Shown one piece after another: positions 1 to 12,364 of a stretch of 64,000 nucleotides of DNA. The translations under genes were made by a program, and so were the position numbers. Location: NCBI RefSeq assembly GCF_029407905.1, contig NC_073632.1, positions 55,848,964-55,912,963 on the forward strand. The letters run 5' to 3'. The notes under the pieces are model-generated. The model searched no databases and was not told where the DNA came from. It saw nothing but the letters and a program-made list of their open reading frames with translations. The stretch is from Bubalus kerabau. Lineage: Eukaryota > Chordata > Mammalia > Artiodactyla > Bovidae. Positions within the stretch are counted from its first letter, which is position 1, and each line of letters opens with the position of its first letter.

Positions 1-1183
1 TCCATCACCTCTACTAGCTTTGTTTGTAGTGATGGTTCCTAAGGCCACTTGACTTCACATTCCATGATGTCTGGCTCTAGGTCAGTGATCACACCATCGT
101 GATTATTTGTTTCATGACGATCTTTTTCTACAATTTTTCTGTGTATTCTTGTCACCTCTTCTTAATATCTTATTCTTCTGTTAGGTCCCTACCGTATCTA
201 TCCTTTATAGAGCCCATCTTTCCATGAAATTTTCCCTTGGTATCTCTAATTTTCTTGAAGAGATCTCTAGTCTTTCCCATTCTATTGTTTTCTTCTATTT
301 CTTTGCTTTTTTCACTGAGGAAGGCTTTCTTATCTCTTTTTGCTCTTCTTTGGAACTCTGCATTCAAATGATTATTTCTTCCCATTTCTCCTTTGCTTTC
401 TGCTTCCCTTTTCACAGCTATTTGTAAGGCCTTCTCAGAGAGCTATTTTGCTTTTTTGCATTTCTTTTTCTTGGGGATCATCTTGATTCCTGTCTCCTGT
501 ACAATGTCATGAACCTCCATCCATTATATCTACTACTGTGGGCAGGAATCCCTTAGAAGAAATGGAGTAGCCATCACAGTCAACAATAGAGTCCAAAATG
601 CAGTACTTGGATGGAATCTCAAAAACGACAGAATGATCTCTGTTCATTTCCAAGGCAAACCATTCAATATCATGATAATCCAAGTCTATGCCCTGACCAG
701 TAATGCTGAAGAAGCTGAAGTTGAATGGTTCTATGAAGACCTACAAGACCTTCTAGAACTAACAGCTAAAAAATGTCCTTTTCATTATAGGGGACTGGAA
801 TGCAAAAGTAGGAAGTCAAGAAACACCTAGAGTAACAGGCAAATTTGGCCTTGGAATACAGAATGAAGCAGGGCAAAGGCTAATAGAGTTCTGCCAAGAG
901 AACGCACTGGTCAAAGCAAATACCCTCTTCCAACAACACAAGAGAAGACTACACATGGACATCACCAGATGGTCAACACCGAAATCAGATTGATTATATT
1001 CCTTGCAGCCAAAGAATGGAGAAGCTCTATACAATCAGCAAAAGCAAGACCGGGAGCTGACTATGGCTCACATCATGAAGTCCTTATTGCCAAATTCAGA
1101 CTGAAATTGAAGAAAGTGGAGAAAACCACTAGACCATTCAGGTATGACCTAAATCAAATCCCTTATGACTATAACACTATAAG
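1..1183 (-). mobile_element. BovB LINE fragment with inverted 5' part
   Basis: Positions 1 to about 530 carry BovB sequence on the minus strand: the open frame at 415-170 reads NAEFQRRAKRDKKAFLSEK and NNRMGKTRDLFKKIRDTKG, the linker between the endonuclease and reverse transcriptase. Positions about 541-1183 carry BovB on the plus strand, from the endonuclease region (GLECKSRK, corresponding to the usual DWNAKVG, then FRYDLNQIPYDY). The endonuclease part comes earlier in the intact element, so the 5' segment has been flipped relative to the 3' segment. This is the arrangement left by twin priming. The element runs off the left edge. Frames are broken, so it is dead. Confidence 0.85.
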
Positions 1184-1189
1184 GTGAGT

Positions 1190-1295
1190 ACTTTTATTAT
1201 GCCTCATTACAGAGCATTAAGTAACTTGTCCAAGGTCAAACAACTACTATGTGGTGGAACTGGGATGCAGATTGACAGTAGAGCCCCAAGACCTA
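1190..1295 (-). mobile_element. MIR-type SINE relic
   Basis: The plus strand shows the reverse complement of a MIR core: TTAAGTAACTTGTCCAAGGTCA followed by a CTATGTGGTGGAACTGGGAT-like tail. Divergence is high, as expected for an ancient mammalian repeat. It abuts the inverted BovB. Confidence 0.6.
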
Positions 1296-3353
1296 AATTA
1301 TTTGTCATTGCATTACTTTGCAATCTCTTTGGCAATCTTAAATCTCAATCTGCAATCTCTCATAGTGCAGATTAGACTTAAAAATAACTGCAAACATATC
1401 ATCTAATACAAACTATTATAATATTGCATATATCTCACTGGTGAAATACTACGTACTATAGATTCAGATGTTAGAATACTCATAAGATAAATTTTCTCAA
1501 ACATCAATTTTTAGTCACATGATTAACTCTTTCAAATATTAATAGTGTAAAGCAATATATCATTAATATATACTGTGTCATTATGCTCAAGTTTTATAAA
1601 TTATCCACAAAACATAAACATACACACATACACATAGACCTAACACTGGCATAATCTCTGAGATTATCAGTTTCCACAACACTTAGTTATTTGAAGGAGA
1701 TGAAGGAGAAAGAAGGCAGTTTTATGATCTGATAAAAACAAAGAATAAGGAGAATATGTTCTTTAGATAAGTTTCCAAGGTAACTACTTATGGACTGGCA
1801 TCTATAAATCAGGGTACAGAGAATTTTAAGCCCAAGAAGAAAAAGGAATTAATGCTACCATTTCATAGAAATGAATGTGAATAAAGCAATAGATTAAGCC
1901 TGTAGAAAACAGAAAACAAGAAATTAAAAAATATTTACACTGACTATATATGGACAACATAATGTACATTACAAATCTATACTGATTAGGACTTAGAAAA
2001 ATGAATATATTAAAATGTAAATCTATAAGTATAATTTGATCAATATATACTTATGCAGTTAAATATACTATATATTTTTACTTTCACATTTTATTGTGCT
2101 AATAATGAATATATCTCTAATAACTATAATATAGGAAGCTAGTGGTGTTTAATATGAATTCATTAATAGGATTTAGTATATAATTAATCCTGTATGTCTT
2201 ATATTAAGTATACCTAATAGGAATTTAATAAGCAATTACATTTTCATTACATTTATATACTAGCCAAACTTACTATTAAAAATTGTTAAAGATCCATCTT
2301 CATTATGCTTAAAATTTAGATGTAATAGAAATTACGAAGTCAAATTATGTGATTATTTTGGAGGAATTATTATTAATTATTGGAGGAGTAATCATTAATA
2401 AAGGATTACCACTTATCTGTTTTTATTTTGTTTCCTCACCATTAGAATTCCATTTGCTATGATTATAAACAGTCAACCTAATATACAGCCACTCTGAATG
2501 TAGACATCTGTCTTCACAATGTCTTATATAAAAGGGCTTCCCAAAATTAGTATAGAGTGAGTAACAATATACCTCTCATATAGTGATAAGCAGACTATCG
2601 TTCTTGAACTGAAAATGGCTTTTACGTGTTTTCATATACATAACAGATTTTTTTTCACAGATTCATTTATTCAACCAATAAGCACTGGCTTTGTTTAATG
2701 CATGAATTGTAACAGCATGATTCTTTGCTAATAGTCTGGTATAATATCATACTCAGGTCTAGATATAGTACTCTTCCACAGCCTCACCAGCTCAGGCAGG
2801 GAAGTGAAGTACCAATGAATCAAAACAAGAGAGAACAAACAGGCATATATGCTCAAGCATGTCTGATAGAGAAAGCAAATAAACCTCAAAAATTTTCGTC
2901 AGGACATTATTTAAAACACTTATGACTCCTTATGACATATATCTCCTTATGACTATCAAGGCTAGTGTGATGACAAAAGAGAGCTGTCAAGTTCAAACGA
3001 TGCAGAAAATATGAAAACTGACTAATGTGTGGTTTGTTCAGGTAAAGTATCCAGTCAAACCATACATGTTCACAAACTGTTAAGTAACTCTTATAATTTT
3101 GAGTATGAGGTGTAATTCTCACACATAACAGTAAAATATAATGAAAGTAAAATTAAAATTATATTTTAAATATAAATCTCTATTATAAATTCTGAGGTCT
3201 GTATTCCTTTGTCAATTGGAGAAATAAAAAGTTTTCATTTTTTGAATTCATAATTGTAACCCACTAAAATAAAATGATCCTATTCATGAGTGCTCTGAAA
3301 AAGAATCAAATGACATTTAAATCATATCAGAAGTACGTTTAGTTCAATTTAAT
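1296..3353. other. AT-rich intron, no recognisable element
   Basis: This is GRIK2 intron sequence with many short A/T runs. The open frames here are short and show no similarity I recognise. I see no exon, RNA gene or young repeat. Confidence 0.6.
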
Positions 3354-3742
3354 TCCAATACAGTATACTAACGCATATATATGGAATTTAGAAAGATGGT
3401 AACAATAACTCTGTGTACGAGACAGCAAAAGAGACACTGATGTATAGAACAGTCTTATGGACTCTGTGGGAGAGGGTGAGGGTGGGAAGATTTGGGAGAA
3501 TGGCATTGAAACATGTAAAATACCATGTATGAAACGAGTTGCCAGTCCAGGTTCGATGCAGGATACTGGATGCTTGGGGCTAGTGCACTGGGACGACCCA
3601 GAGGGATGGTATGGGGAGGGAGGAGGGAGGAGGGTTCAGGGTGGGGAACACATGTATACCTGTGGCGGATTCAGTTTGATATTTGGCAAAACTAATACAA
3701 TTATGTAAAGTTTAAAAATAAAATAAAATTAAAAAAAAATGA
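3354..3742 (+). mobile_element. 5'-truncated bovine L1 (3' end only)
   Basis: It starts at CCAATACAGTATACTAACGC and runs through the L1 3' UTR into the AT-rich tail with AATAAA and poly-A. It is nearly identical to the 3' end of the full-length L1 (about 24243-24620), including the G-rich tract at 3613-3634. It retains only the last few ORF2 codons, so it is a non-functional insertion of the same young family. Confidence 0.9.
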
Positions 3743-4957
3743 AATCCAGACATTGAGATAAAAGTGCATAAATTCATATTCATATGCAGTTCCTCATAGC
3801 ATAAAATGCATATGACATGAACCTTATAAGAGAAACACGTGTTTCAAAATAGCATTAGTATAAAATATGCAATAGAGTTTATATTACATCTCTTCAATTT
3901 TTAGACAGAAAGTGTAAGATGTAATTATATAATGGAGGCAAAAATACTACATATACCATACACTTTGATATAAATTAAGATACTAACATATGTGCACCTT
4001 AGCACTGCCTTTCTTTTCATTTTCCATTCTGTTTCATTACCATTTTCTTTTCCCCCTTTCTTCCACACTCTTCTATTACAATGGATGCTCTCTGCATTGA
4101 TTCTAAGAACTTTCTTTTAAGTTCATCCTGGGCTATCACTTTGCATTCACATTTTTTGGCATCCAGTGATACCTTTTGGCTTCTTTTATTAAGGGATAAG
4201 AATATTATGCATATTATAGTCCTAGAGATTGGCTAATGGAAATCAGTCTCATTTATTGATTGGTTTTTGAGTGTAGCTAACATCTATGTTTTCAGAATAA
4301 GATCAAAAACCTGTCCATATATATCAGAAGGCAATCAATCTCCAAAATTCATGAAAGATTTCACATTTTATTCAAAGAGGATGCAAAAAGCCAGAATGTG
4401 ACTGAGATGTGGAATTACTTCTCTAGACTGCTGGAAGGAGTTAGGACTTTATCATTTTATTGGACCCGAAATATTAAAGATGGTGGTGGCTTTTCAGATA
4501 AATGTTTCATTATAATAAATTAACAAAATTTCTTCTAACAATGTAACAATGTCTAATCTGGAATACAGCAGAAAAGCAGTCCTCAAGGACAAAATATTGG
4601 ATAATAGGAAGTATCAAATTCATTTCAAACCTACCACTGCTGATTATCTAGGTCTGGCACAATTGACTTCAATTGCTTATTATCTGACTAGTCACTGAGT
4701 TTGGTGACTTCTACTTCACAGCAATATATTTTCCATAGTATTCTAAGGAGTCCTTGGGTTTAATAGAGACATCTCTTATGTTTCTGGAGAGGAAGGTGTG
4801 GAGAAGGTGGCAACTATGGGACACTGAAGAGCTCAACTTTCACACATTTTCTACATTAGAGAGTATGCTACTTTATTTGAAAAAAATATGTTGTTTCCTT
4901 CAAGAAAAAAAGATGCTTTAAAACCACTATTCTAAAAATGTAGTTTAATTTCATTAT
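3743..4957. other. Intron, no recognisable element
   Basis: AT-rich intron sequence. I found no coding, RNA or young repeat signal. Confidence 0.55.
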
Positions 4958-5081
4958 TGCTGCTATGTCACTTCAGTCGTGTCCGACTCTGTGCGACCCC
5001 ACAGACAGCAGCCCACCAGGCTCCTCTGTCCACGAGACTCTCCAGGCAAGAACACTGGAGGGGGTTGCCATTTCCCTCTCC
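4958..5081 (-). mobile_element. BOVA2/Bov-tA-type SINE, partial
   Basis: The plus strand carries CTTCAGTCGTGTCCGACTCT, then the cccacc aggctcc tctgtcc block and TTGCCATTTCCCTCTCC, the reverse complement of the BovB-derived part of bovine SINEs. The tRNA-like head is missing. Confidence 0.88.
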
Positions 5082-6715
5082 GTTGGGATCTGACTTACAG
5101 ATTGGCTTCTGGAAAATAATCTTATGAAAAGACACCTTCTTGCTTCCAAAACTAATTCTTCTTGAATTGATTCCAAAAAGGAGTTGCCTTTGATCAAATC
5201 TCATTACAGAGAAGATGATGTTAAAAGTGAAAATATGCATGTGTGTGTATGTGTTTGATGTGTTTTCACGTGTATAAAACACAAAGATATCTGTGATTCT
5301 ACTAGATTAATTGTTTCAGTTTAACTATTTCTAGATAACTGCTGAGCAATATTTCAACTCTGGAAGTATCCTTTAAGATACACTGAGATCCAGAGAAAAT
5401 AAATTAATAAGGGTTCCAATGTCCCAGTCAAGAGGAAAGCTATTAAAGACACATTTTGTGGGGGATAGTTCTTTGCTGGCCAGGCACTACCTCACACAGA
5501 AGAACGGGAAGTTAGTACCACTCGTCCTCTGTGTTAGGATGCAGCCAAACAGTACATCTCATTTCACACATTTTCAAATGACTTTTCTACTAGGGATGGT
5601 AAACTCGCCAGTTGAAGGTTAACAGATTATCACTTAAAACTGAATACGAGCCAAAGCTCTGTGATCCCTGTTCTGTTCTTTCCCCATTATATAAACACCT
5701 GTCAAATTAATACTTTAAAAATATTTGAGAAAATTTGGTAATTTTACTCATTTGAAACTTGACTATTTCTTCTAACTTATAAAAGGTTCCTCTCCTGTAG
5801 TTGTACTACAAGTAGAACAAACAAGATTTTTCTTTGAAAAATCCCAGTTTTGATCTACCTATGAAAATATTTAATTTGCTTTTATTTCACTCAAAATAAA
5901 TGACAAAAGATGACCATGTTATGAGCAATATAACAAACAAACAATTTTTTAAAAACTATGGTTATTCTCAAGTTGATATTCTGAAAATAAAACCAGGATA
6001 TGATTTGGATTTGACACTTGAAACCTAAGTTTTTTAAAAAAAAATCAACAAACCTAATTTAAGGAATTGCAGGTAAATAACCACTATGCTTTCCTAAGAC
6101 AGCATTATTCAACACAACCTATTCTCTTTGAGATTGATAGGAAAATGTAGGGTACTTTCAGGTAAAAAAATTTTAATTTGTATTAGCCCTGCTTTATATG
6201 AAATCAAAGAGTGATTTCAAGTAAATTTATCACCAAGTGAGATATTTTGATCATTAACCCAATAATTACATTAATATGCAAGATCATAATAATTTAAGCC
6301 AGTGTCTAGTAATATTAGAAACTCAATAATACTGAATTGCATTGACAGACACATATTAGTGCACAATATGTTAATTAGTAGAGAGATACCCTAGGTTTAC
6401 AGTTGCAGTAGAAAATTTTTATGAATACTCTAAAAGATGATGATGAGAAAATGACAATTAGAGACACAGCAGCAGTTCACACTGAACTGTCTACCCAAGG
6501 CTGATGCAGAGGCCTGAAATTTAAACATTTAAAGTAATATGCAAAAATAACCTTGATTTTCTATAGTTAATTTTGATCCGAGTTTGAGTTTCCTATGATA
6601 GTGCAATATGCAGGAAATTTGGAAAGATGGAGAGAAAACCAACCAAAAGATAACTGCTAATTAACTTTCTCAAGTTTACTCCTTTCAGACTACAACCATA
6701 ACTTTAGTGTATATA
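5082..6715. other. Intron, no recognisable element
   Basis: AT-rich intron. A short GT-rich run lies near 5238-5268. No gene or young repeat is seen. Confidence 0.55.
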
Positions 6716-6927
6716 GGCTCCCCAGGTGGCTCAGAAGTAAAGAATCTGCCTGCCAATGAAGGAGATGAGGAAGACGTGGGTTCTATCCTGGGTCAGGAAG
6801 ATCTCCTGGAGAAGTGAATGACAACCCGCTCAAGTATTCTTGCCTGGGAAATTCCATTGACCAGAGAAGCCTGATGGACTACAGTCAGTGAGGTTGCAGA
6901 GTTGACACAACTAAGCGACGGAGCATG
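6716..6927 (+). mobile_element. Bov-tA SINE
   Basis: A full tRNA-Glu-derived SINE: CCCAGGTGGCTCAGAAGTAA head, GAATCTGCCTGCCAATG, then TTGCCTGGGAAATTCC and a GACACAACTAAGCGACGGAG tail. Moderately diverged. Confidence 0.88.
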
Positions 6928-6949
6928 TAAGGGTATAAAAGTGGAAATG

Positions 6950-7039
6950 TTAGTCTCTTGGATGCATCTAAGCAATTTTGGGACCCCGTGGACCCTAGCC
7001 CGCCAGGCTCCTCTGTCAATGGAATTTTCCAGGAAAATA
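6950..7039 (-). mobile_element. Bov-tA SINE fragment, left side of the BovB at 7.0-9.0 kb
   Basis: The plus strand reads TTGGGACCCCGTGGACCCTA then CCGCCAGGCTCCTCTGTC, the reverse of a SINE body. The last 70 nt (6970-7039) are repeated at 9044-9115 on the other side of the BovB. Confidence 0.8.
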
Positions 7040-7040
7040 C

Positions 7041-9042
7041 ATTTAAGGGATTATACCTGATAGACACAGTACCTGAAGAACTACAGTCAGAGGTTTGTGA
7101 CATTATACAGGAGGGAGCAATGAAGACCATCTCTAAGAAAAAGAAATGGAAAAAGGCAAAATGGTTGTCTGAGGAGGCTTTACAAATAGCTGAGAAAAGA
7201 AGAGAAGCAAAAGGCAAAGGAGAAAAGGAAAGATATACCCATTGGAATGCTGAGTTCCAAAGAATAGCAAGGAGAGATAAGAAGGCCTTCCTCAGTGATC
7301 AGTGCAAAGAAATACAGGAAAACAATAGAATGGGAAAGACTAGAGATCTCTTTAAGAAAATTAGACATACCAATGAAACATTTCATGCAAAAATGGGCAC
7401 AATAAAGGACTGAAATGGTATGGACCTAACAGAAGAAGAAGATATTAAGATGAGGTGGCAAGAATACACAGAAGAACTATATAAAAAAAAGATCTTCACG
7501 ACCCAGATAACCACGATGGTGTGATCGCTCACCTAGAGCCAGACATCCTGGGATGTGAAGTCAAGTGGGCCTTAGGAAGCATCACTATAAACGAAGTTAG
7601 TGGAGGTGATGGAATTGCAGTTGAGCTATTTCAAATCCTAAAAGATGATGCTGTGAAAGTGCTGCACTCAATTACCAGCAAATTTGGAAGGCTCAGCAGT
7701 GGCCACAGGACTGGAAAAGGTCAGTTTTCATTCCAATCCCAAAGAAATGCAATGCCAAAAAATTCTCAAACTAGCACACAATGTCACTCATCTCACACAA
7801 TAGCAGAGTAATGTTCAAAATTCTCCAAGCCATGCTTCAATAGTACATGAACTTTGAAATTCCAGATGTTCAAGCTGGATTCAGAAAAGGCAGAGGAACC
7901 AGAGATCAAACTGCCAACATCCATTAGATCATAGAAAAAGCAAGAGAGTTTCAGAAAAACATCTACTTCTGCTTTTTTGACTATGCCAAAGCCTTGACTG
8001 TGCGGATCAAGACAAACTGTGGAAAATTCTGAAAGAGATGGGAATACCAGACCACCTGCCTCCTGAGAAACCTGTATGCAGGTCAGGAAGCAACAGTTAA
8101 AACTGGACAAGGAAAAGGCTGGTTCCAAATAGGAAAAGGAGTACATCAAGGCTGTATATTGTCACCCTGCTTATTTAACTTATATGCAGAGTACATCATA
8201 AGAATCACTGGGCTGGAGGAAGCACAAGCTGGAATCAAGATTACTGGGAGAAATATCAATAACCTCAGAAACGCAGATGACACCACCCTTATGGCAGAAA
8301 GCAAAGAAGAACTAAAGAGCCTCTTGATGAAAGTGAAAGAGGAGAGTGAAAAAATTGGCTTAAAACTCAACATTCAGAAAACTAAGATCATGGCATCCGG
8401 TCCCATTACTTCATGCAAATAGATGGGGAAACATGGAAACAGTGAGAGACTTTATTTTTCTGGTATCCAAAATCACTGCAGATGGTGACTGCAGCCATGA
8501 GATTAAAAGACACTTCCTCCGTGGAAGAAAAGCTATGACCAACCCAGACAGCATAAAAAGCAGAGATATTACTTTTCCAACAAAGGTCCGTCTAGTCAAA
8601 GCTATGGTTTTACCAGTAGCTATGTATGGATGTGACAGTTGGAATATAAATAAAGCCGAGCACTGAAGAATTGATGCTTTTGAACTGTGGTGCTGGAGAA
8701 GACTCTTGAGAGTCTCTTAGAATGCAAGAAGATCCAACCAGTCCATCCTAAAGGAAATTAGTCCTGAATATTCACTGGAAGGACTGATGCTGAAGCTGAT
8801 ACTCCAATATTTTGGCCACCTGATGTGAAGAAATGGCCCATTGGAAAAGACCCTGATGCTGGGAAAGATTAAAGGTGGGAAGAGAAGGGGACGACAGAGG
8901 ATGAGATGTTTGGATGGAATCACCGACTCGATGGACATGAGTTTAAGTAAGCTCCAGAGTTGGTGATGGCCAGGGAAGCCTGGCATTCTGCAGTCCATGA
9001 AGTTGCAAAGAGTCGGATATGACTGAGCGACTGAACTGAACT
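7041..9042 (+). mobile_element. BovB (RTE-type) LINE, 5'-truncated, reverse transcriptase region to 3' end
   Basis: About 2 kb of BovB in element order. First comes the linker (EEALQIAEKRREAKGKGEK, NNRMGKTRDLFKKIRHTNE, from the frame that ends at 7413), then the start of the RT (HLEPDILGCEVKWALGSI, 7521 on), the RT palm (IKITGRNINNLRNADDTTL, from 8159 on), and the C-terminal part (TFPTKVRLVKAMVLPVAMYG). It ends with the usual ACTGAACTGAACTGA tail. The endonuclease domain is missing. The frame is broken repeatedly (for instance an in-frame stop at about 7411), and the catalytic YADD box has become NADD. It cannot encode a working polymerase. BovB is known for horizontal spread between reptiles and ruminants. 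Confidence 0.95.
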
Positions 9043-9043
9043 G

Positions 9044-9220
9044 AAGCAACTTTGGGACCCTATGGACTCTAGCCCACCAGGCTCATCTGTCTATGGAATT
9101 CTCCAGGCAAAAATAGTGTAGTGGGTCACTCCTCCTTTCTCCAGTGGATCTTTCTAACCCAGGGATCAAATAGAGTTCTCCTGCTTTGCAGGCAGATTCT
9201 TTACTGTCTCAGCAGGCATA
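9044..9220 (-). mobile_element. Bov-tA SINE, right side of the BovB
   Basis: The plus strand reads TTTGGGACCCTATGGACTCT, then GGGATCAAATAGAGTTCTCC, then GCAGGCAGATTCTTTACTGT, a reverse-strand Bov-tA including most of its tRNA-like half. Its first 72 nt repeat the fragment at 6970-7039. Confidence 0.85.
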
Positions 9221-10006
9221 TATTAAACCAATTAAAATTGCAAGCTGTTGGTTTGCAAGATGGCCATTTATTGTCCAGTGGAAAAGTTTTGAGGCTGAAG
9301 AGTGGGTACTAAAGCAATTAAAAGACTAAATTCATTTAAACAGATGGGACTCTCTTTGGAAACCTTGGTATTTGGATTCTATCTTTTAGAGGTGTTTTTC
9401 TCTTTTCAAGGGACCTTCCCTCTTCCTTCTTTGTTCTAAAACCAACATCTGAGTGAATAAAGCCATAGATTTATCTTTATAGACACAGAGTTAGGGGTCT
9501 GGTTCTCATGCTGACTCTAGGTTCTTACATGTCACTGCTGAGATGCCATTCATTTTATAAGGTCATCAACATCTTAAAGGTACGTGTAAATGCATCTTAA
9601 AGGTATGTGTAAATGGTGCCATATGGATCTTTTGGAGCATTTTGCTGTATGTAATCTGCATTTTTTGTAATTCTAGGCACCTTTTATCCCTGTAGCTGAT
9701 TCCTGTACACAACACAAAGGGTGATGATAGCAGTTAATGATAAGAAAATGGCCATGGCTTTTGCATTTCCTTTCTTGCCCTTTTCAAGTTTCACTTCCCA
9801 AGACATACTTCTCTCCTTCCTGCCTTAAATTGCATCTACAATTTATATGAGACTAAAGAGAAGCCACCCTTTAACTTACCTTCCTTCACATTTAGATTAA
9901 ATGGATGATTATTCAGTCTACCATTCATGATCTTATATATATGGTACAATGACCATAAATGCAAACATCATGGTGTTGTAGCTTAACTCCATACATTTCA
10001 TTTTTA
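9221..10006. other. Intron, no recognisable element
   Basis: Intron sequence. A 19-nt unit (ATCTTAAAGGTA(C/T)GTGTAAATG) occurs twice at about 9569-9615 as a small direct repeat. No gene is seen. Confidence 0.5.
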
Positions 10007-10430
10007 CCTATATGGTGGCACTAGTGGCAAAGAGAAGGCAATGGCACCCCACTCCAGTACTCCTGCCTGGAAAATCCCATGGACGGAGGGGCCTGGTGGG
10101 CTGAAGTCCATGGGGTCGCCAGGAGTCGGACACGACTGAGCAACTTCACTTTATTTTTTCACTTTCATGCATTGGAGAAGGAAATGGCAACCCACTCCAG
10201 TGTTCTTGCCTGGAGAATCCCAGGGACAGGAGAGCCTGGTGGGCTGCCGTCTATGGGGTCACACAGAGTCGGACATGACTGAAGCAACTTAGCAGCAGCA
10301 GTGGTAAAGAACCTGCATGCCAGTGCAGGAAATGTAAGAGACACAGGTTCAATCCCTGGGCTGGAAAGATCCCCAGAGGAGGGCATGGCAATCTGCTCCA
10401 GTATTCTTGGCTGGAGAATCTCAAGGACAG
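10007..10430 (+). mobile_element. Bov-tA SINE split by a later SINE dimer
   Basis: The head (GGTGGCACTAGTGGCAAAG, to 10032) and the body (AGTGGTAAAGAACCTGCATG onward from 10300) are two parts of one Bov-tA. The dimer at 10033-10299 sits between them. Confidence 0.85.
10033..10299 (+). mobile_element. BOVA2/ART2-type SINE dimer nested in a Bov-tA
   Basis: Two similar monomers: GAAGGCAATGGCACCCCACT to about 10160, and GGAGAAGGAAATGGCAACCC to about 10299, each with the CGGACA(C/T)GACTGA signature. The flanks AGTGGCAAAG (10023-10032) and AGTGGTAAAG (10300-10309) are the target-site duplication within the host SINE. Confidence 0.88.
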
Positions 10431-11946
10431 AAGCAACCATTGAGAACCATTTAGAAAACAGAGTCATTAGAGAAAGACACAGAAGAATGACATGAGAGTT
10501 ATTTTCACCCTAAGAGAAAGAGAATGGGCCCAAGTTATATGAATAGGTAAGGCTAAGGATCAAAAGACCAGTCACCAATCCTTTTTGCTGAACTGTGATA
10601 CAAATTAATTATAAATGGATATTCCTAACTTCATCACAAATTCTAATATTCCAGTTCCCTTTTGTTCTTTCAATTTGGTTTGAAATTGGGAGTGTGAATA
10701 TACACTGCCTGGGCAAAACTAAGAATTTAATAAATATTTGCTTCCATAGTTTCTATATTTCTTTGTTTCCATCCATCCATCCACCCAAACATTCACCCAA
10801 CTATCCTCCTAGTTTTGATCCCTACCTCATTCTCACTAACCATACAAATCTGTCTTCTATCTACTCACCTAAGAAAACCAAGACAATATAAGTGAATTCT
10901 ATTTTCTCAATTCTATTTCAAAATACTTTTTAGCCTCCACTTTTCTTCTCTTTCCATTTCATTCCAGAGGAAGAAGAATTTTCTTTTCCACTGTTCTTTT
11001 TTTGAAACTTTTATTCAAGGCATTGCTTAAATGATAACTCCACTGTAAACTTACTGCCATATCCCTCCTTTCTTGACTTACCATGATAGAATGAACCATC
11101 ATTTCTTTGAATTCCTAAAGAACTCTGAGTGTATTATCATTATAGTAACTTCCCCTGTCATTGTATGCTAATCTAAAAGGCTGAACACTTCTACTACACT
11201 GTAAAAGTTTGAAGTCAAGGATCATTTACTTCTGTATATTAACTATTAGTGTCTAGTAGACTTTGAGCATTAAAAATGCTCAGTTGATGATTTTTGAGCT
11301 GAATGATGTTGATGATGTAGATACTGTACCATAAGTTCTTCTAACCTTCTATATCCCTGTACCTCCAAATAAATGCCCGGGCTAGTCTTTCTCAGGTATC
11401 TAAGATGTTAAACTTCAGTGAATCTGTTGTATAGAAAGTATTTTTCTTAGATAAGAATATAAGTTAAGAAACATATCAGGATTTTCTGGCAATGCTGATA
11501 TTATAAAAACAAAATTCTAAGTCCATGATGCTAAGAAAAGAGAGATATATTAATAAAGTTGAAACAAAAAAAAAAATAAAGCAGAGTAGAGAGGGTGGAT
11601 TGGTTGATTCCACCAGACTGGTTGAGTCTGCATCAGGAATCAGGCAGGGATAGCTGAGAATTCAGCTCATGTTGTAAATGGAACACAAGTGTTTCAGGCA
11701 AAGTGGAAACATGGAGCTTGGTTTGCTGTTTGGCATGATAGATTAAGATGCAATTCTACTGCCTAAAGGGTATGGTTTATAGAAAGCTACCTGACTAAGG
11801 ACCCAGGAAGATGTAGAAACAACCAGTTGGCCAGGAACTAAGCCAAACTACCTGTCCTGAAAAAAATGAGAGGGTCATAATGAATTTGTTGCTTATAATC
11901 TTTTATTTTTACAAAGACAATTTTAATTTATTTATTATATGCTCTA
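10431..11946. other. Intron with short simple repeat and possible LINE relic
   Basis: A CATC-type simple repeat lies at about 10768-10787. The segment at about 11200-11300 (TAGTGTCTAGTAGACTTTGA, then a TGCTCAGTTGATGA-like end) faintly resembles an ancient L2 3' end. Otherwise plain intron. Confidence 0.4.
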
Positions 11947-12362
11947 TGTTATGGACTGAATGTTATTGTTCCTGCAAAATTCATGTATTGAAACGTTAAC
12001 CCCCAATGTGATGGTATTTGGAAGTAAGGTCTTTGTGAGGTAATTAGGTTTAAGTGGTGCTAGTGGTAAAGAATCCATCTGCCAAGGCAGGAGATGCAAG
12101 AGAATTGGGTTTAATCCCTGGGATCAGGAAGATCTCCTGGAGTAGAAAATGACAACCCACTCCAGTATTCTTGCCTGGAATTCCATCTCTATTTTTATTT
12201 TCTATGTGAGGACATAGGAAGAAGGTAGACATCTGCAAGCCAAGAAGACGGTTCTTACCCAGAACTGAACTGGCCAGTAGTTTGATTGTGGACCTAGCCT
12301 CCAGAATTGTGAGAAATAAATATCTATTGTTTAAGCCACCAAGTTTATGATATCTTGTTAAG
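11947..12362 (+). mobile_element. MaLR-type (MLT1-like) solo LTR, interrupted by a SINE
   Basis: The left part has TTATGGACTGAATGTTATTG and TAACCCCCAATGTGATGGTA then GTAATTAGGTTTA. The right part has TATGTGAGGACATAGGAAGA, CCTCCAGAATTGTGAGAAAT and TAAGCCACCAAGTTTATG. These are the hallmarks of old MLT1-type LTRs of endogenous retrovirus-like origin. Only LTR sequence is present, with no internal genes. A SINE at 12054-12180 splits it. Confidence 0.8.
12054..12180 (+). mobile_element. Bov-tA SINE inside the MaLR LTR
   Basis: It reads GTGGTGCTAGTGGTAAAGAA, then GGGATCAGGAAGATCTCCTGG, and stops at TATTCTTGCCTGGAA. The 3' end is truncated. Confidence 0.85.
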
Positions 12363-12364
12363 GT

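Noticed and set aside
6716..6927. tRNA gene suggested by the tRNA-like head of this and other SINEs
   Set aside because: These are tRNA-derived SINEs with the rest of the Bov-tA body attached, not functional tRNA genes.
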